Shown: positions 50,883-59,987, counted from the first letter of the stretch. The stretch: DNA of 64,000 nt from Stutzerimonas stutzeri (GCF_002890915.1 NZ_POUT01000005.1:223235-287234), one strand, 5' to 3'. Notes: generated by a model not told the origin, from the letters alone. Translations and numbers: made by a program.

Positions 50883-52190
50883 ATGCCCGGACGAAAGATG
50901 CCCGCCACCCTGCGCTTCATGCTGGCGGCCCGGCGCAGCGAACTGCTGGGCCTGGAAGACCTGGCGCGCACCTGCGAGCTGGTCACCCGCATCAGCCAGC
51001 TGGTGCACGCGCTGCAGAAGGAACGCGGCTATTCGAACATCTACCTGGGCGGCAACGCCGCGCACCAGCGCCAGCAGCTCGACCGCCTGACGCTGGAGGC
51101 CCAGGCGCTGGAACGCGAGGTGCGCCAGGACCTCGAACGCATCGACCTGGAGGCCGTCGGCTCGGCGGACAGGACCCGGCTGTTCACCCGCATCGCCTAT
51201 GCCCTGCACAGCCTGGACGAACTGCCGGCCCTGCGTCGGCGTATCCGCGAGCACGCCATCGGCATGCAGGACGCCACCGCCACCCTGGTACGCCTGATCG
51301 GCGGGCTGCTGGCCGTGGTATTCGAGGCCGCCGATACCGCCGCCGACCCGGACATCACCCGCTGCCTGGTGGCGCTGTTCAACTTCATGCAGGGCAAGGA
51401 ACTGGCCGGCCAGGAGCGCGCGCTAGGCGTCGCCGGGTTCGCCAGCGGCTATTTTCGCGACGACATGCTCGAACGCCTGGAGCAGTTGCTCGAAGGCCAG
51501 CAGCGCTGCTTCGCCACCTTCGAGCGCTTCGCCAGCCCGGCGGCGCAGGCGCTCTGGCTGGCGCTGCGCGGCAGCGACATCGATGCCCAGGCCTGCCGCC
51601 TACGCGATGTCGCCCGGCGGACCCGGGAGGATGCCGGGGTCGATCCGCAGCTGGGCGAGCTCTGGTTCGAGCTGCACACCCGCCGCATCGACGCGATGAA
51701 GGAGGTCGAGACGCGCCTCGAACAGGACCTGCTGCAGTGCTGCCGGCAGAGCATCGAGCGCATTCGCAGCGACCTGCACAGCCACCGCCGGCTGCTCGAC
51801 GGCATCGCCGACATGCACGCCGCGGCCGAACAGGCGAAGCTGTTCAGCGTGCAGGCCAGCGACCTCGACGCACCACCGCAGGACGGCATGACCGCCATGG
51901 TCACGCGCTCCATCCTCGAGCTGCTGCAGACCCAGACCTTGCGCCTGCAGGGCCTGCACGAGGAACTGCAGGAAGCGCGGCAGGCCCTGGAGGAGCGCCG
52001 GCTGGTGGAGCGCGCCAAGCAGCAGCTGATGCGCCAGCAGGGTTTCACCGAAAGCGAGGCCTACGCCTGGTTGCGCCAGGCGGCGATGAACCAGGGCCTG
52101 CGCCTGGAAGAGGTCGCCCAGCGCCTGCTGGCGCTCGACAGCGCGCAGCCCGGCAGCCCGGCGCCCCGCCGCCCCCGAAGCAAGCACTGA
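50883..52190 (+). CDS. nasR: Nitrate-responsive NIT-ANTAR transcription antiterminator (NasR-like)
   Basis: 435 aa. Residues about 45-300 form a helical NIT sensor domain, beginning with LVHALQKERGYSNIYLGGNA, the family's RGxSxxYL-type motif. A linker helix leads to a C-terminal ANTAR domain (about 365-420): LEERRLVERAKQQLMRQQGF, then AYAWLRQAAMNQGLRLEEVA. This architecture is that of Klebsiella NasR, which binds nitrate/nitrite and lets polymerase read through a leader terminator. The start has AAGG 8 bases before it. It lies directly upstream of a nitrate-type transporter whose leader holds the matching RNA features. Confidence 0.9.
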   Translation: MPGRKMPATLRFMLAARRSELLGLEDLARTCELVTRISQLVHALQKERGYSNIYLGGNAAHQRQQLDRLTLEAQALEREVRQDLERIDLEAVGSADRTRLFTRIAYALHSLDELPALRRRIREHAIGMQDATATLVRLIGGLLAVVFEAADTAADPDITRCLVALFNFMQGKELAGQERALGVAGFASGYFRDDMLERLEQLLEGQQRCFATFERFASPAAQALWLALRGSDIDAQACRLRDVARRTREDAGVDPQLGELWFELHTRRIDAMKEVETRLEQDLLQCCRQSIERIRSDLHSHRRLLDGIADMHAAAEQAKLFSVQASDLDAPPQDGMTAMVTRSILELLQTQTLRLQGLHEELQEARQALEERRLVERAKQQLMRQQGFTESEAYAWLRQAAMNQGLRLEEVAQRLLALDSAQPGSPAPRRPRSKH

Positions 52191-52408
52191 AAACAGGCAC
52201 GCCAGCCGTTATTGCGCAGCGCCTGCCCCGCGGATGTGCATCGCACCTACCGCCGCCGTCCCTGCGCGAGGCTTGCGAAGCATTCCGCTGCCTTGTCGTG
52301 ACGTTGCGGCAAGGCCATCCGGGTGCGCGGGCAAGTCATTGATTCCTCAGGGCTCGACCGCTCCGGGCGGCGGCCAGCGGCGAATCGCCCGAAGCGGGCG
52401 GGGCATCC

Positions 52409-52424
52409 TGGCACAGCTTTCGCT
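52409..52424 (+). promoter_or_regulatory. Sigma-54 promoter for the nrt-type operon
   Basis: TGGCACAGCTTTCGCT has a perfect TGGCAC and TCGCT in place of TTGCW, with exact spacing. The predicted start is near 52435, giving a leader of about 112 nt before nrtA. Nitrogen (NtrC) control would be expected. No clear NtrC site was recognised upstream; the stretch 52191-52408 holds a few hairpins (for example GCCTTG...CAAGGC near 52290-52315) and no gene. Confidence 0.6.
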
Positions 52425-52434
52425 AATGCCTGAT

Positions 52435-52485
52435 CAGGACTGGTTCTGCCGGTCTCCACAACTCCTCATCAGGACAACGGTGTCC
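52435..52485 (+). promoter_or_regulatory. ANTAR-type two-hairpin leader RNA
   Basis: Hairpin P1 is CAGG-ACTGGT-TCTG (52435-52448) and P2 is GGAC-AACGGT-GTCC (52472-52485). Both have hexanucleotide loops with A at position 1 and G at position 4, the known recognition rule for ANTAR proteins. The two share the direct repeat ATCAGGAC. P2 uses bases that also form the 5' arm of the terminator, so the two folds exclude each other. P1 is short and competes with an alternative stem GACTGG/CCGGTC. Confidence 0.65.
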
Positions 52486-52527
52486 ACGCCTGCCGGCTCA
52501 GCCGGTCGGCGTGACACCGTTTTTTTT
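52476..52527 (+). terminator. Leader terminator before nrtA
   Basis: AACGGTGT-c-CACGCC pairs with GGCGTG-ACACCGTT, with an inner CCGGC/GCCGG, followed by eight T (52520-52527). It ends 20 bp before the nrtA start. Such a strong terminator inside a 5' leader points to regulated read-through. Confidence 0.9.
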
Positions 52528-52546
52528 CGCCTCAAGGAAACCGATC

Positions 52547-53878
52547 ATGACCGACAAGCCGAGCAACGACGCGCAAAACAGCCCACTGCTGGCCTCGCGC
52601 CGCAACTTCCTCAAGCACTCGATCCTCGCCGCCAGCGGCGTCGCCCTGTTCGGCGGCATGTCCCTGGGTATGCGCTCGGCCGCCTGGGCCGCCGGCGGTG
52701 ACGTGGAAACCACCAGGGCCAAGCTCGGCTTCATCGCCCTCACCGACGCCGCACCGCTGTTCGTCGCCGCCGAGAAAGGCTTCTTCGCCAAGTACGGGAT
52801 GACCGAGGTCGAGGTGCTCAAGCAGTCTTCCTGGGGCACCACCCGCGACAACCTGGTGCTCGGCGCGGCGAAGAATGGCATCGACGGTGCGCACATCCTC
52901 ACGCCCATGCCCTACCTGATCAGTGCCGGCACCGTCACGCCGAACAACCAGCCGGTGGCCATGTCGATCCTCGCGCGGCTGAACCTGGCCGGCCAGTGCA
53001 TCTCGGTCGGCGAGGAGTATCGCGACCTGAAGATCGGCCTCGACAGCACGCCGTTCAAGGCCGCGCTGGAAGCGAAGAAGGCCAGCGGCAAGAAGGTCAG
53101 CGCAGCGATGACCTTCCCCGGCGGCACCCATGACCTGTGGATGCGCTACTGGCTGGCCGCCGGAGGCATCGACCCGAACGCCGACATCAACACCATCGTC
53201 GTGCCGCCGGCGCAGATGGTCGCCAACATGAAGGTCGGCAGCATGGACACCTTCTGCGTCTGCGAGCCGTGGAACGCCCAGCTGATCAACCAGAAGATCG
53301 GCTACACCGCCAACACCACCGGCGAGCTGTGGCACAACCATCCGGAGAAGGCCTTCGCCCTGCGCAGCGACTACGTGGCGGCCAACCCCAACGCGGCCAA
53401 GGCGCTGACCATGGCGATCATGGAAGCCCAACAGTTCTGCGAGAGGGCCGAGAACAAGGAAGAAGTGGCGAAGATCTGCTCGCAACGCAAGTGGATCGGC
53501 GCGCCCTACAAGGACATCGTCGACCGCATGAAGGGCAACTTCGCCTACGGCACCGGCAAGGTCATCGAGAACCATCCCGAGCAGATGCGCTACTGGGACG
53601 ACCACGCCTCCTATCCATTCCAGAGCCACGACCTCTGGTTCCTCACCGAGAACAAGCGCTGGGGCTACCTGCCGGCCGACTTCGACAGCCAGGCGCTGAT
53701 CGCCAAGGTCAACCGCGAGGACATCTGGCGCGCCGCCGCCGGCGAGCTGAACCTGCCCGCCGAGCTGATCCCGACCTCCACCTCCCGCGGCGTGGAGAAG
53801 TTCTTCGACGGCAAGCTGTTCGACCCCGAGAACCCGCAAGCCTACCTGGACAGCCTGACCATCAAGGCCATGGCCTGA
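52547..53878 (+). CDS. nrtA: NrtA/CmpA-family ABC transporter substrate-binding protein (probably nitrate)
   Basis: 443 aa. A twin-arginine signal is present (SRRNFLKHSILAASGVALFG, cleavage after AAWA), so it is exported folded. The mature part has ARAKLGFIAL-like and DAAPLFVAAEKGFFAKYGM segments, then TFPGGTHDLWMRYWLAAGGI and MDTFCVCEPWNAQL, which place it with NrtA/CmpA proteins that bind nitrate or bicarbonate. The NasR-like leader argues for nitrate/nitrite. It is first in the three-gene transporter operon; AAGGAAA is its ribosome site. Confidence 0.88.
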   Translation: MTDKPSNDAQNSPLLASRRNFLKHSILAASGVALFGGMSLGMRSAAWAAGGDVETTRAKLGFIALTDAAPLFVAAEKGFFAKYGMTEVEVLKQSSWGTTRDNLVLGAAKNGIDGAHILTPMPYLISAGTVTPNNQPVAMSILARLNLAGQCISVGEEYRDLKIGLDSTPFKAALEAKKASGKKVSAAMTFPGGTHDLWMRYWLAAGGIDPNADINTIVVPPAQMVANMKVGSMDTFCVCEPWNAQLINQKIGYTANTTGELWHNHPEKAFALRSDYVAANPNAAKALTMAIMEAQQFCERAENKEEVAKICSQRKWIGAPYKDIVDRMKGNFAYGTGKVIENHPEQMRYWDDHASYPFQSHDLWFLTENKRWGYLPADFDSQALIAKVNREDIWRAAAGELNLPAELIPTSTSRGVEKFFDGKLFDPENPQAYLDSLTIKAMA

Positions 53879-53904
53879 TAGCCGCAACCCGCGAGGAAAA
53901 GCCC

Positions 53905-54774
53905 ATGAATGCCAACGTCAAACTGCAGCCCGCCAGCACCGAGCCGGTGTCCATTGTCCGCCCATCCAGAGCCGCTGCACTGATGCAGCGTAGCGGCCGC
54001 TACGCGGTGCAGCAGCTGGTGCCATCCCTGGTCATCCTGCTGGTGCTCGGGGTGATCTGGGAGATGCTCTGCTCCGGTGCCGATGCCGCGCTGCCACCGC
54101 CTTCGCAGGTGATCGCGGAAACCTGGGAGCTGATCGTCGATCCGTTCTACGACAACGGTGGCAATGACGTGGGCCTGGCCTGGCAACTGCTGGCCAGCCT
54201 CGAGCGGGTCGCGGTCGGCTATCTGCTGGCGGTGGTCGCCGGGGTCGGCCTCGGCGTGCTGATCGGCCAGTCGGACTGGGCCATGCGCGGCCTCGATCCG
54301 ATCTTCCAGGTGCTGCGCACGGTGCCGCCACTGGCCTGGCTGCCGCTGTCGCTGGCGGGCTTCCAGGACAGCCATCCCTCGGCGCTGTTCGTCATCTTCA
54401 TCACTGCGATCTGGCCGATCATCATCAATACCGCGGTGGGCATCCGCAACATCCCGCAGGACTACCGCAACGTCGCCCAGGTGCTGCAGCTCAATGGCTT
54501 CGAATACTTCAAGACCATCATGCTGCCGGCTGCCGCACCCTACATCTTCACGGGCCTGCGCATCGGCGTCGGGCTGTCGTGGCTGGCGATCATTGCCGCG
54601 GAGATGCTCATCGGCGGCGTCGGCATCGGCTTCTTCATCTGGGATGCGTGGAACGCCTCGCGCATCAGCGACATCATCCTCGCGCTCGTCTACATCGGCG
54701 TGGTCGGCTTCGTGCTCGATCGCCTGGTGGCCTTCGTCGGCCAGCGCATCACTCGCGGCATTCCGGCCAACTGA
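53905..54774 (+). CDS. nrtB: NrtB-family ABC transporter permease
   Basis: 289 aa with six helices. The BPD_transp_1 loop is NVAQVLQLNGFEYFKTIMLP, preceded by LRTVPPLAWLPLSLAGFQDS and followed by GLSWLAIIAAEMLIGGVGIG, the features of NrtB/SsuC-type permeases. It lies 26 bp after the binding-protein gene and 11 bp before the ATPase gene. As a homodimer it forms the channel. Confidence 0.92.
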   Translation: MNANVKLQPASTEPVSIVRPSRAAALMQRSGRYAVQQLVPSLVILLVLGVIWEMLCSGADAALPPPSQVIAETWELIVDPFYDNGGNDVGLAWQLLASLERVAVGYLLAVVAGVGLGVLIGQSDWAMRGLDPIFQVLRTVPPLAWLPLSLAGFQDSHPSALFVIFITAIWPIIINTAVGIRNIPQDYRNVAQVLQLNGFEYFKTIMLPAAAPYIFTGLRIGVGLSWLAIIAAEMLIGGVGIGFFIWDAWNASRISDIILALVYIGVVGFVLDRLVAFVGQRITRGIPAN

Positions 54775-54785
54775 GGAGCAACGCC

Positions 54786-55568
54786 ATGAGCTATCTCTCC
54801 ATCGAACACCTGGACAAGAGTTTCGTGCGCGGCAACCTCGCCTCGCAGGTGCTCAAGGACATCAACCTGAACATCGCCAAGGGCGAGTTCATCTCCATCA
54901 TCGGCCACTCCGGCTGTGGCAAGTCGACGGTGCTGAACATCATCGCCGGGCTGCTGGAGCCCAGCCTCGGCGGGGTGATTCTCGACGGCAAGGAAGTGCG
55001 CGGGCCGGGCCCGGACCGCAGCATGGTGTTCCAGAACCATTCGCTGCTGCCCTGGCTGACCGTCTACGAGAACGTCGAGGTGGCGGTGAACAAGCTGTTC
55101 AAGCGCAGCATGAACCGCACCGAGCGCCGCGAGTGGATCGAGCACAACCTCGGCCTGGTGAACATGGGCCATGCGCTGAACAAGTACCCGCAGGAAATCT
55201 CCGGCGGCATGAAGCAGCGCGTCGGCATCGCCCGCGCGCTGGCGATGAAGCCCAAGGTGCTGCTGCTCGACGAGCCGTTCGGCGCGCTGGATGCGCTGAC
55301 CCGCGCGCACCTGCAGGACGAGGTGATGAAGATCCAGAAGGAGCTGGGCAACACCATGATGATGATCACCCACGACGTCGACGAAGCGGTGCTGCTCTCC
55401 GACCGCATCGTGATGATGACCAATGGCCCCTCGGCGACCATCGGCGAGATTCTCGACGTGAAACTGCCGCGCCCGCGCGAGCGCATCGCCCTGGCCGACG
55501 ACCCGAAGTACAACCACTACCGCCGCGCGGTGCTGAGCTTCCTCCACGAGCGTCATCGCCTGCAGTGA
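54786..55568 (+). CDS. nrtD: NrtD-family ABC transporter ATP-binding protein
   Basis: 260 aa. Walker A is GHSGCGKST, the Q-loop is in VFQNHSLLPWLTV, the signature is ISGGMKQRVGIARAL, Walker B is VLLLDEPFGALD, and the switch histidine is in MITHDVDEA. It has the length of NrtD and no C-terminal NrtA-like extension as in NrtC. It completes the uptake system. Assimilatory nitrate or nitrite reductase genes are not adjacent. Confidence 0.9.
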   Translation: MSYLSIEHLDKSFVRGNLASQVLKDINLNIAKGEFISIIGHSGCGKSTVLNIIAGLLEPSLGGVILDGKEVRGPGPDRSMVFQNHSLLPWLTVYENVEVAVNKLFKRSMNRTERREWIEHNLGLVNMGHALNKYPQEISGGMKQRVGIARALAMKPKVLLLDEPFGALDALTRAHLQDEVMKIQKELGNTMMMITHDVDEAVLLSDRIVMMTNGPSATIGEILDVKLPRPRERIALADDPKYNHYRRAVLSFLHERHRLQ

Positions 55569-55655
55569 ACGGCCGGGCCCCGCCATCGCCCCCGTGCGGC
55601 GGCGGATGTTCGCGGGTATCCTTGCGGCATTCCGCCCAGCCGCCGCAAGGTCACC

Positions 55656-56054
55656 ATGCCCGTCTACGTCGAATCCATCACCCAGCCCAGTGCGCAGGAT
55701 CGCAGCGACCTGGCGAAGATCTACGCCGATGCCCCCGCCTGGCTGCTGGAACCCCATGCCAGTGCCGAGGCGCTGATCGAAGCGGCGCTGACCGATGGCA
55801 GCCTGATCGCCGGACGCTTCAACGACCGCCTGCTCGGCGCCGCCCTGCTGCGGCGCGGCGACGGCACCTGGCATCTGTCGCACCTGTGCGTGCGCAAGCT
55901 CACCCGCAAGCGCGGCGTCGGCCGCCGCCTGCTGGAGGAAAGCCAGCGCCTGGCGGGCGCGGCCGGCAAGCCGTTGCACCTGGCCGCGCCGCCGGACCAT
56001 CTGGAAGCCCGTGCCCTGGCCGCGCGCACGCACCTGCCGCTCGACCCGCTCTGA
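55656..56054 (+). CDS. GNAT-fold protein of the PanZ (acetyl-CoA sensor) type
   Basis: 132 aa with a GNAT fold. Compared from memory with E. coli PanZ it shows the same blocks: QDRSDLAKIY near the N-terminus, LIAGRFNDRLLGAALL, and the acetyl-CoA loop VRKLTRKRGVGRRLLEE. PanZ binds acetyl-CoA and helps aspartate decarboxylase PanD mature, linking CoA level to pantothenate synthesis. The usual C-terminal beta strands are shorter here. No pan genes are adjacent, so the PanD link is inferred. Confidence 0.7.
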   Translation: MPVYVESITQPSAQDRSDLAKIYADAPAWLLEPHASAEALIEAALTDGSLIAGRFNDRLLGAALLRRGDGTWHLSHLCVRKLTRKRGVGRRLLEESQRLAGAAGKPLHLAAPPDHLEARALAARTHLPLDPL

Positions 56055-56198
56055 GCCCGCCAGCCCGTCGCCCCGGCGGCCGCGCTTGCGGAACCGGCAC
56101 CCACGCCGCCACTCCAAAGCCGACCGTCCATCGAACATGCCAATGGCACAGGGCTATACTCGGCACTTTTCAGATCGCTCATCTACAAGGATTCGTCC

Positions 56199-58427
56199 AT
56201 GAAATCGCTCGGCAAAATCCTGGGTCTGGTCATTCTCGGGCTGTTGCTGATCGTCGTGGCAGCGGGCTTCGCCCTGACCCACCTCTTCGATCCCAACGAC
56301 TACAAGGACGAGATCCGCGACCTCGCCCGCAGCAAGGCCGGTCTCGAACTGAACATCGGCGGCGACATCGGCTGGAGCCTGTTCCCCTGGCTCGGCCTGG
56401 AACTGCACGAAACCACCCTGGCCAGCGTGCAGACGCCGGACCAGCCGTTCGCCGACCTGCGCATGCTCGGCCTCTCCGTGCGGGTGATGCCGCTGCTGCA
56501 CCGCGAAGTGCAGATGAGCGACATCACCGTCAACGGCCTCAACCTGACCCTGAGCCGCAATGAGCAGGGCCGCGGCAACTGGGAAGGCGTCGGCCAGCCG
56601 ACCAGCCCCGCCGGGCAGCCCGCCGAAGCCCCGCAGGCGCCGGCCGAATCGCAGGCCGACGAAGGCGCACGGGCGCCGGCATCACGCGGCCGGCCGCTCA
56701 AGCTGGACATCGACAGCCTCACCGTCAGCGATGCCCGGGTGACCTACCAGGACGCCCAGAGCGGCCAGCAATTCAGCGCCGAAGGCATCGAGCTGAGCAC
56801 CGGCGCGATCCGCGAAGGCAGCGCCATCCCGCTCAAGCTCAGCGCCTTCTTCGGCAGCAACCAGCCGGTGATGCGCGCGCGTACCGAACTGCAGGGCGCG
56901 CTGCGTTTCGACAACCAGCTCAAGCGCTACCAGTTCGAGGACATGCGCCTGTCCGGCGAAGCCTCGGGCGAGCCGCTGCAGGGCAAGACCCTGAGCTTCA
57001 GCGCCCAGGGCCAGCTGCTGGTCGACCTCGCCGCGCAGATCGCCGAGTGGAACAGCCTCAAGTTCACCGCCAACCAGTTGCGCGGCCTCGGCGAACTGAA
57101 GGCACGCGACCTCGACAGCGAACCCAAGCTCAGCGGTGCGCTGACCGTGGCACAGTTCAACCTGCGCGAATTCCTCCAGAGCGCCGGCCAGGAGCTGCCG
57201 GCGATGGCCGACGGCAACGCGCTGGGCAAGGCCGAGCTGGTCAGCCGCCTGAGCGGCACGCAGAACAGCCTGGCGCTGGAAGAACTGACGCTGAAGCTCG
57301 ACGACAGCACCTTTACCGGGCAGATCGCCGTCAGCGACTTCACCCGCCAGGCACTGCGCGTCAACCTCAAGGGCGACCGCCTCGACCTCGACCGCTACCT
57401 GCCGCCGCCGGCCAAGGACGAAGCCGCCGGTGCAGCGCGCAAGAGCGAGGTCAAGAGCACCCAGGCCAGCGCCGTTGGCAGCGGCACCACGCCGCTGCCG
57501 AGCAGCCCGACCCAGCAGGCCTGGAGCGATGCCCCCGTGCTGCCGCTGGACCGCCTGCGCACGCTCGACGCCGAGATCGGCCTCGCCGTCGGCAGCCTGA
57601 CCGCGATGAAACTGCCGTTCGATGGCTTCAACCTCAAGGCCCGCGCCCGCGATGGCCTGCTCAGCCTGCAGGAGCTGCGTGGCGGTCTGTACGGCGGCCG
57701 CCTGGATACCTCCGCCAGCCTCGACGCACGTCCGGCGCTAGCGCAGCTCAGCGTGCAGAACCGCCTCACCGGCGTGCCGGCCGAACGCCTGCTGGAGAGC
57801 CAGGGCGAGGAAGTGGTGGTCAAGGGCCTGCTCAACCTGGACGGCGACCTGCGCACCCAGGGCAACAGCCAGAAGGCCTGGGTCGACAACCTCAACGGCA
57901 AGGTCGGCTTCATCGTCGACAACGGCGTGCTGGTCGACGCCAACCTCGAGCAGCAGCTCTGCCGCGCCATCGCCACGCTCAACCGCAAGCCGCTGTCCAG
58001 CGAGCCACGCAGCAAGGACACGCCGTTCCGCGAGCTCAAGGGCAACCTCACCCTGCGCAACGGCGTGGCCAGCAACCCCGACCTCAAGGCCAGCATCCCC
58101 GGGTTGACGGTCAACGGCAACGGCGATGTCGACCTGCGCGTGCTGGGCATGGACTATCGCGTCGGCATCGTCATCGAAGGCGACAAGGGCGCCATGCCGG
58201 ACCCGGCCTGTCAGGTCAACGAGCGCTACGTCGGCATCGAATGGCCGCTGCGCTGCCGCGGCCCGCTGGAGCTGGGCGCCAAGGCCTGCCGCTTCGACAA
58301 CGACGCACTGGGCAAGGTCGCGGCCAGGCTGGCCGGCGAGAAGCTCAGCGAGAAGATCGAGGAGAAGCTCGGCGACAAGGTCAGCCCTGACCTCAAGGAC
58401 GCCCTCAAGGGCCTGTTCAAGCGATGA
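56199..58427 (+). CDS. AsmA family protein
   Basis: 742 aa. One N-terminal transmembrane helix (about residues 5-28) is followed by LFDPNDYKDEIRDLARSKAG and GDIGWSLFPWLGLELHETTL, the AsmA start. The long periplasmic part holds repeated beta strands of the bridge-like lipid-transfer (chorein-like) fold, with low-complexity Pro/Ala inserts near 135-155 and 410-430. AsmA proteins are thought to move phospholipids to the outer membrane. The stop overlaps mutY by 4 bp. Confidence 0.92.
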   Translation: MKSLGKILGLVILGLLLIVVAAGFALTHLFDPNDYKDEIRDLARSKAGLELNIGGDIGWSLFPWLGLELHETTLASVQTPDQPFADLRMLGLSVRVMPLLHREVQMSDITVNGLNLTLSRNEQGRGNWEGVGQPTSPAGQPAEAPQAPAESQADEGARAPASRGRPLKLDIDSLTVSDARVTYQDAQSGQQFSAEGIELSTGAIREGSAIPLKLSAFFGSNQPVMRARTELQGALRFDNQLKRYQFEDMRLSGEASGEPLQGKTLSFSAQGQLLVDLAAQIAEWNSLKFTANQLRGLGELKARDLDSEPKLSGALTVAQFNLREFLQSAGQELPAMADGNALGKAELVSRLSGTQNSLALEELTLKLDDSTFTGQIAVSDFTRQALRVNLKGDRLDLDRYLPPPAKDEAAGAARKSEVKSTQASAVGSGTTPLPSSPTQQAWSDAPVLPLDRLRTLDAEIGLAVGSLTAMKLPFDGFNLKARARDGLLSLQELRGGLYGGRLDTSASLDARPALAQLSVQNRLTGVPAERLLESQGEEVVVKGLLNLDGDLRTQGNSQKAWVDNLNGKVGFIVDNGVLVDANLEQQLCRAIATLNRKPLSSEPRSKDTPFRELKGNLTLRNGVASNPDLKASIPGLTVNGNGDVDLRVLGMDYRVGIVIEGDKGAMPDPACQVNERYVGIEWPLRCRGPLELGAKACRFDNDALGKVAARLAGEKLSEKIEEKLGDKVSPDLKDALKGLFKR

Positions 58428-59491
58428 GCCCGGAGCAGTTCGGCACGGCGGTCCTCACCTGGTACGACCGCCACGGCCGCAAGGACCTGCCTTGGCAGCA
58501 GGGCATCACACCCTACCGGGTCTGGGTCTCGGAGATCATGCTGCAGCAGACCCAGGTCGGCACCGTGCTCGGCTATTTCGACCGTTTCATGGCCGCGCTG
58601 CCCGACGTCGAGGCGCTGGCCGCCGCCGCGGAAGACGAAGTGCTGCACCTGTGGACCGGCCTCGGCTACTACAGCCGGGCGCGTAACCTGCACAAGACCG
58701 CCCGGCTGATCGTCGCCGAACATGGCGGCGTATTCCCGCAGGATGTGGAAAAACTCGCCGAATTGCCCGGCATCGGCCGCTCCACCGCCGGCGCCATCGC
58801 CAGCCTGAGCATGGGCCTGCGCGCGCCGATCCTCGACGGCAACGTCAAGCGCGTGCTGGCGCGCTACGTCGCCCAGGCCGGCTATCCCGGCGAGCCGAAG
58901 GTGGCCCGCCAGCTGTGGGAAATCGCCGAACGCTTCACCCCGCAGGAACGGGTCAACCACTACACCCAAGCGATGATGGACCTCGGCGCCACGCTCTGCA
59001 CCCGCAGCAAGCCGAGCTGCCTGCTCTGCCCGCTGAAGGAAGGCTGCCGCGCCCACCTGCTCGGCCGCGAGACCGATTTCCCGCACCCCAAGCCGCGCAA
59101 GGCGCTGCCGCAGAAGCGCACCCTGATGCCGCTGCTGGCCAACCGCGAAGGCGACATCCTGCTCTACCGGCGGCCGTCCAGCGGCCTCTGGGGCGGGCTC
59201 TGGAGCCTGCCGGAACTGGACGACCTGGCCGCCCTCGACCCGCTGGCCGAGCGCCACGCCCTGCAGCTCGAGGAGCGCCGCGAACTTCCCGGCCTGGTCC
59301 ATACCTTCAGCCATTTCCAGTTGGCCATCGAACCCTGGCTGATCAGGGTCACGTCCGCGCCAGGCAGCGTGGCCGAGGCCGACTGGCTCTGGTATAACCT
59401 CGCCACCCCACCGCGCCTCGGCCTCGCCGCGCCGGTGAAGAAACTGCTCAAGCGCGCCGCCGCTGAATTGCATGCAGGAGAAACCCCATGA
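58424..59491 (+). CDS. mutY: Adenine DNA glycosylase MutY
   Basis: 355 aa. The catalytic domain has [15 protein letters not shown] (catalytic Glu) and the helix-hairpin-helix [15 protein letters not shown]. The 4Fe-4S cluster is C-x6-C-x2-C-x5-C in [17 protein letters not shown]. The C-terminal NUDIX-like domain that reads 8-oxoG covers about residues 225-345. It removes A opposite 8-oxoG. It overlaps both asmA and yggX by 4 bp, giving a coupled trio. Confidence 0.96.
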   Translation: MSPEQFGTAVLTWYDRHGRKDLPWQQGITPYRVWVSEIMLQQTQVGTVLGYFDRFMAALPDVEALAAAAEDEVLHLWTGLGYYSRARNLHKTARLIVAEHGGVFPQDVEKLAELPGIGRSTAGAIASLSMGLRAPILDGNVKRVLARYVAQAGYPGEPKVARQLWEIAERFTPQERVNHYTQAMMDLGATLCTRSKPSCLLCPLKEGCRAHLLGRETDFPHPKPRKALPQKRTLMPLLANREGDILLYRRPSSGLWGGLWSLPELDDLAALDPLAERHALQLEERRELPGLVHTFSHFQLAIEPWLIRVTSAPGSVAEADWLWYNLATPPRLGLAAPVKKLLKRAAAELHAGETP

Positions 59492-59760
59492 CCCGCACCG
59501 TGCATTGCCGCAAGTACAACGAAGAACTCCCCGGCCTCGACCGCCCGCCCTACCCCGGCCCGAAGGGCGAGGACATCTACAACAACGTCTCCAGAAAGGC
59601 CTGGGAAGACTGGCAGAAGCACCAGACCATGCTGATCAACGAGCGCCGACTGAACATGATGAACGCCGAGGACCGCAAGTTCCTCCAGGGCGAGATGGAC
59701 AAGTTCTTCTCCGGCGAGGAATACGCCCAGGCCGAGGGTTACGTGCCACCGAGCGAATGA
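59488..59760 (+). CDS. yggX: Probable Fe(2+)-trafficking protein YggX
   Basis: 90 aa. It starts [20 protein letters not shown] with the conserved Cys7, followed by [19 protein letters not shown] and [20 protein letters not shown]. It protects iron-sulfur proteins from oxidation and supports iron delivery, which fits its tight coupling to the Fe-S enzyme MutY. It is the last gene before tRNA-Phe. Confidence 0.96.
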   Translation: MTRTVHCRKYNEELPGLDRPPYPGPKGEDIYNNVSRKAWEDWQKHQTMLINERRLNMMNAEDRKFLQGEMDKFFSGEEYAQAEGYVPPSE

Positions 59761-59823
59761 GCCATCGAGACACGCCTGGAACGCTAAGCGCCCGTCCGGA
59801 TTAAATATTTTTCCGGAGCGCGC

Positions 59824-59852
59824 TTGACAGGCAAAAGCCAAATCCGTCTAAT
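59824..59852 (+). promoter_or_regulatory. Sigma-70 promoter of tRNA-Phe
   Basis: A perfect TTGACA (59824-59829) and TCTAAT (59847-59852) are separated by 17 bp, ending 12 bp before the tRNA. Confidence 0.85.
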
Positions 59853-59863
59853 AGCGCCCCGTT

Positions 59864-59939
59864 GCCCAGGTAGCTCAGTCGGTAGAGCAGGGGATTGAAA
59901 ATCCCCGTGTCGGCGGTTCGATTCCGTCCCTGGGCACCA
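59864..59939 (+). tRNA. tRNA-Phe (GAA)
   Basis: 76 nt including an encoded CCA. The acceptor stem GCCCAGG pairs with CCTGGGC. The D arm is GCTC...GAGC, the anticodon stem is GGGGA/TCCCC with GAA at 59897-59899, and the T arm contains GGTTCGATTCC. The 3' end borders the integrase-bearing element, so it probably serves as its attachment site. Confidence 0.98.
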
Positions 59940-59987
59940 CCTTTCGTTTTCAGGTGGTGCCAAAACCACCCGAAAGCCCACAAGAAG

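Noticed and set aside
52286..52316. Hairpin GCCTTG...CAAGGC as an ANTAR hairpin
   Set aside because: Its loop does not give A1/G4 in six bases, and it lies upstream of the predicted transcription start. The pair at 52435-52485 fits better.
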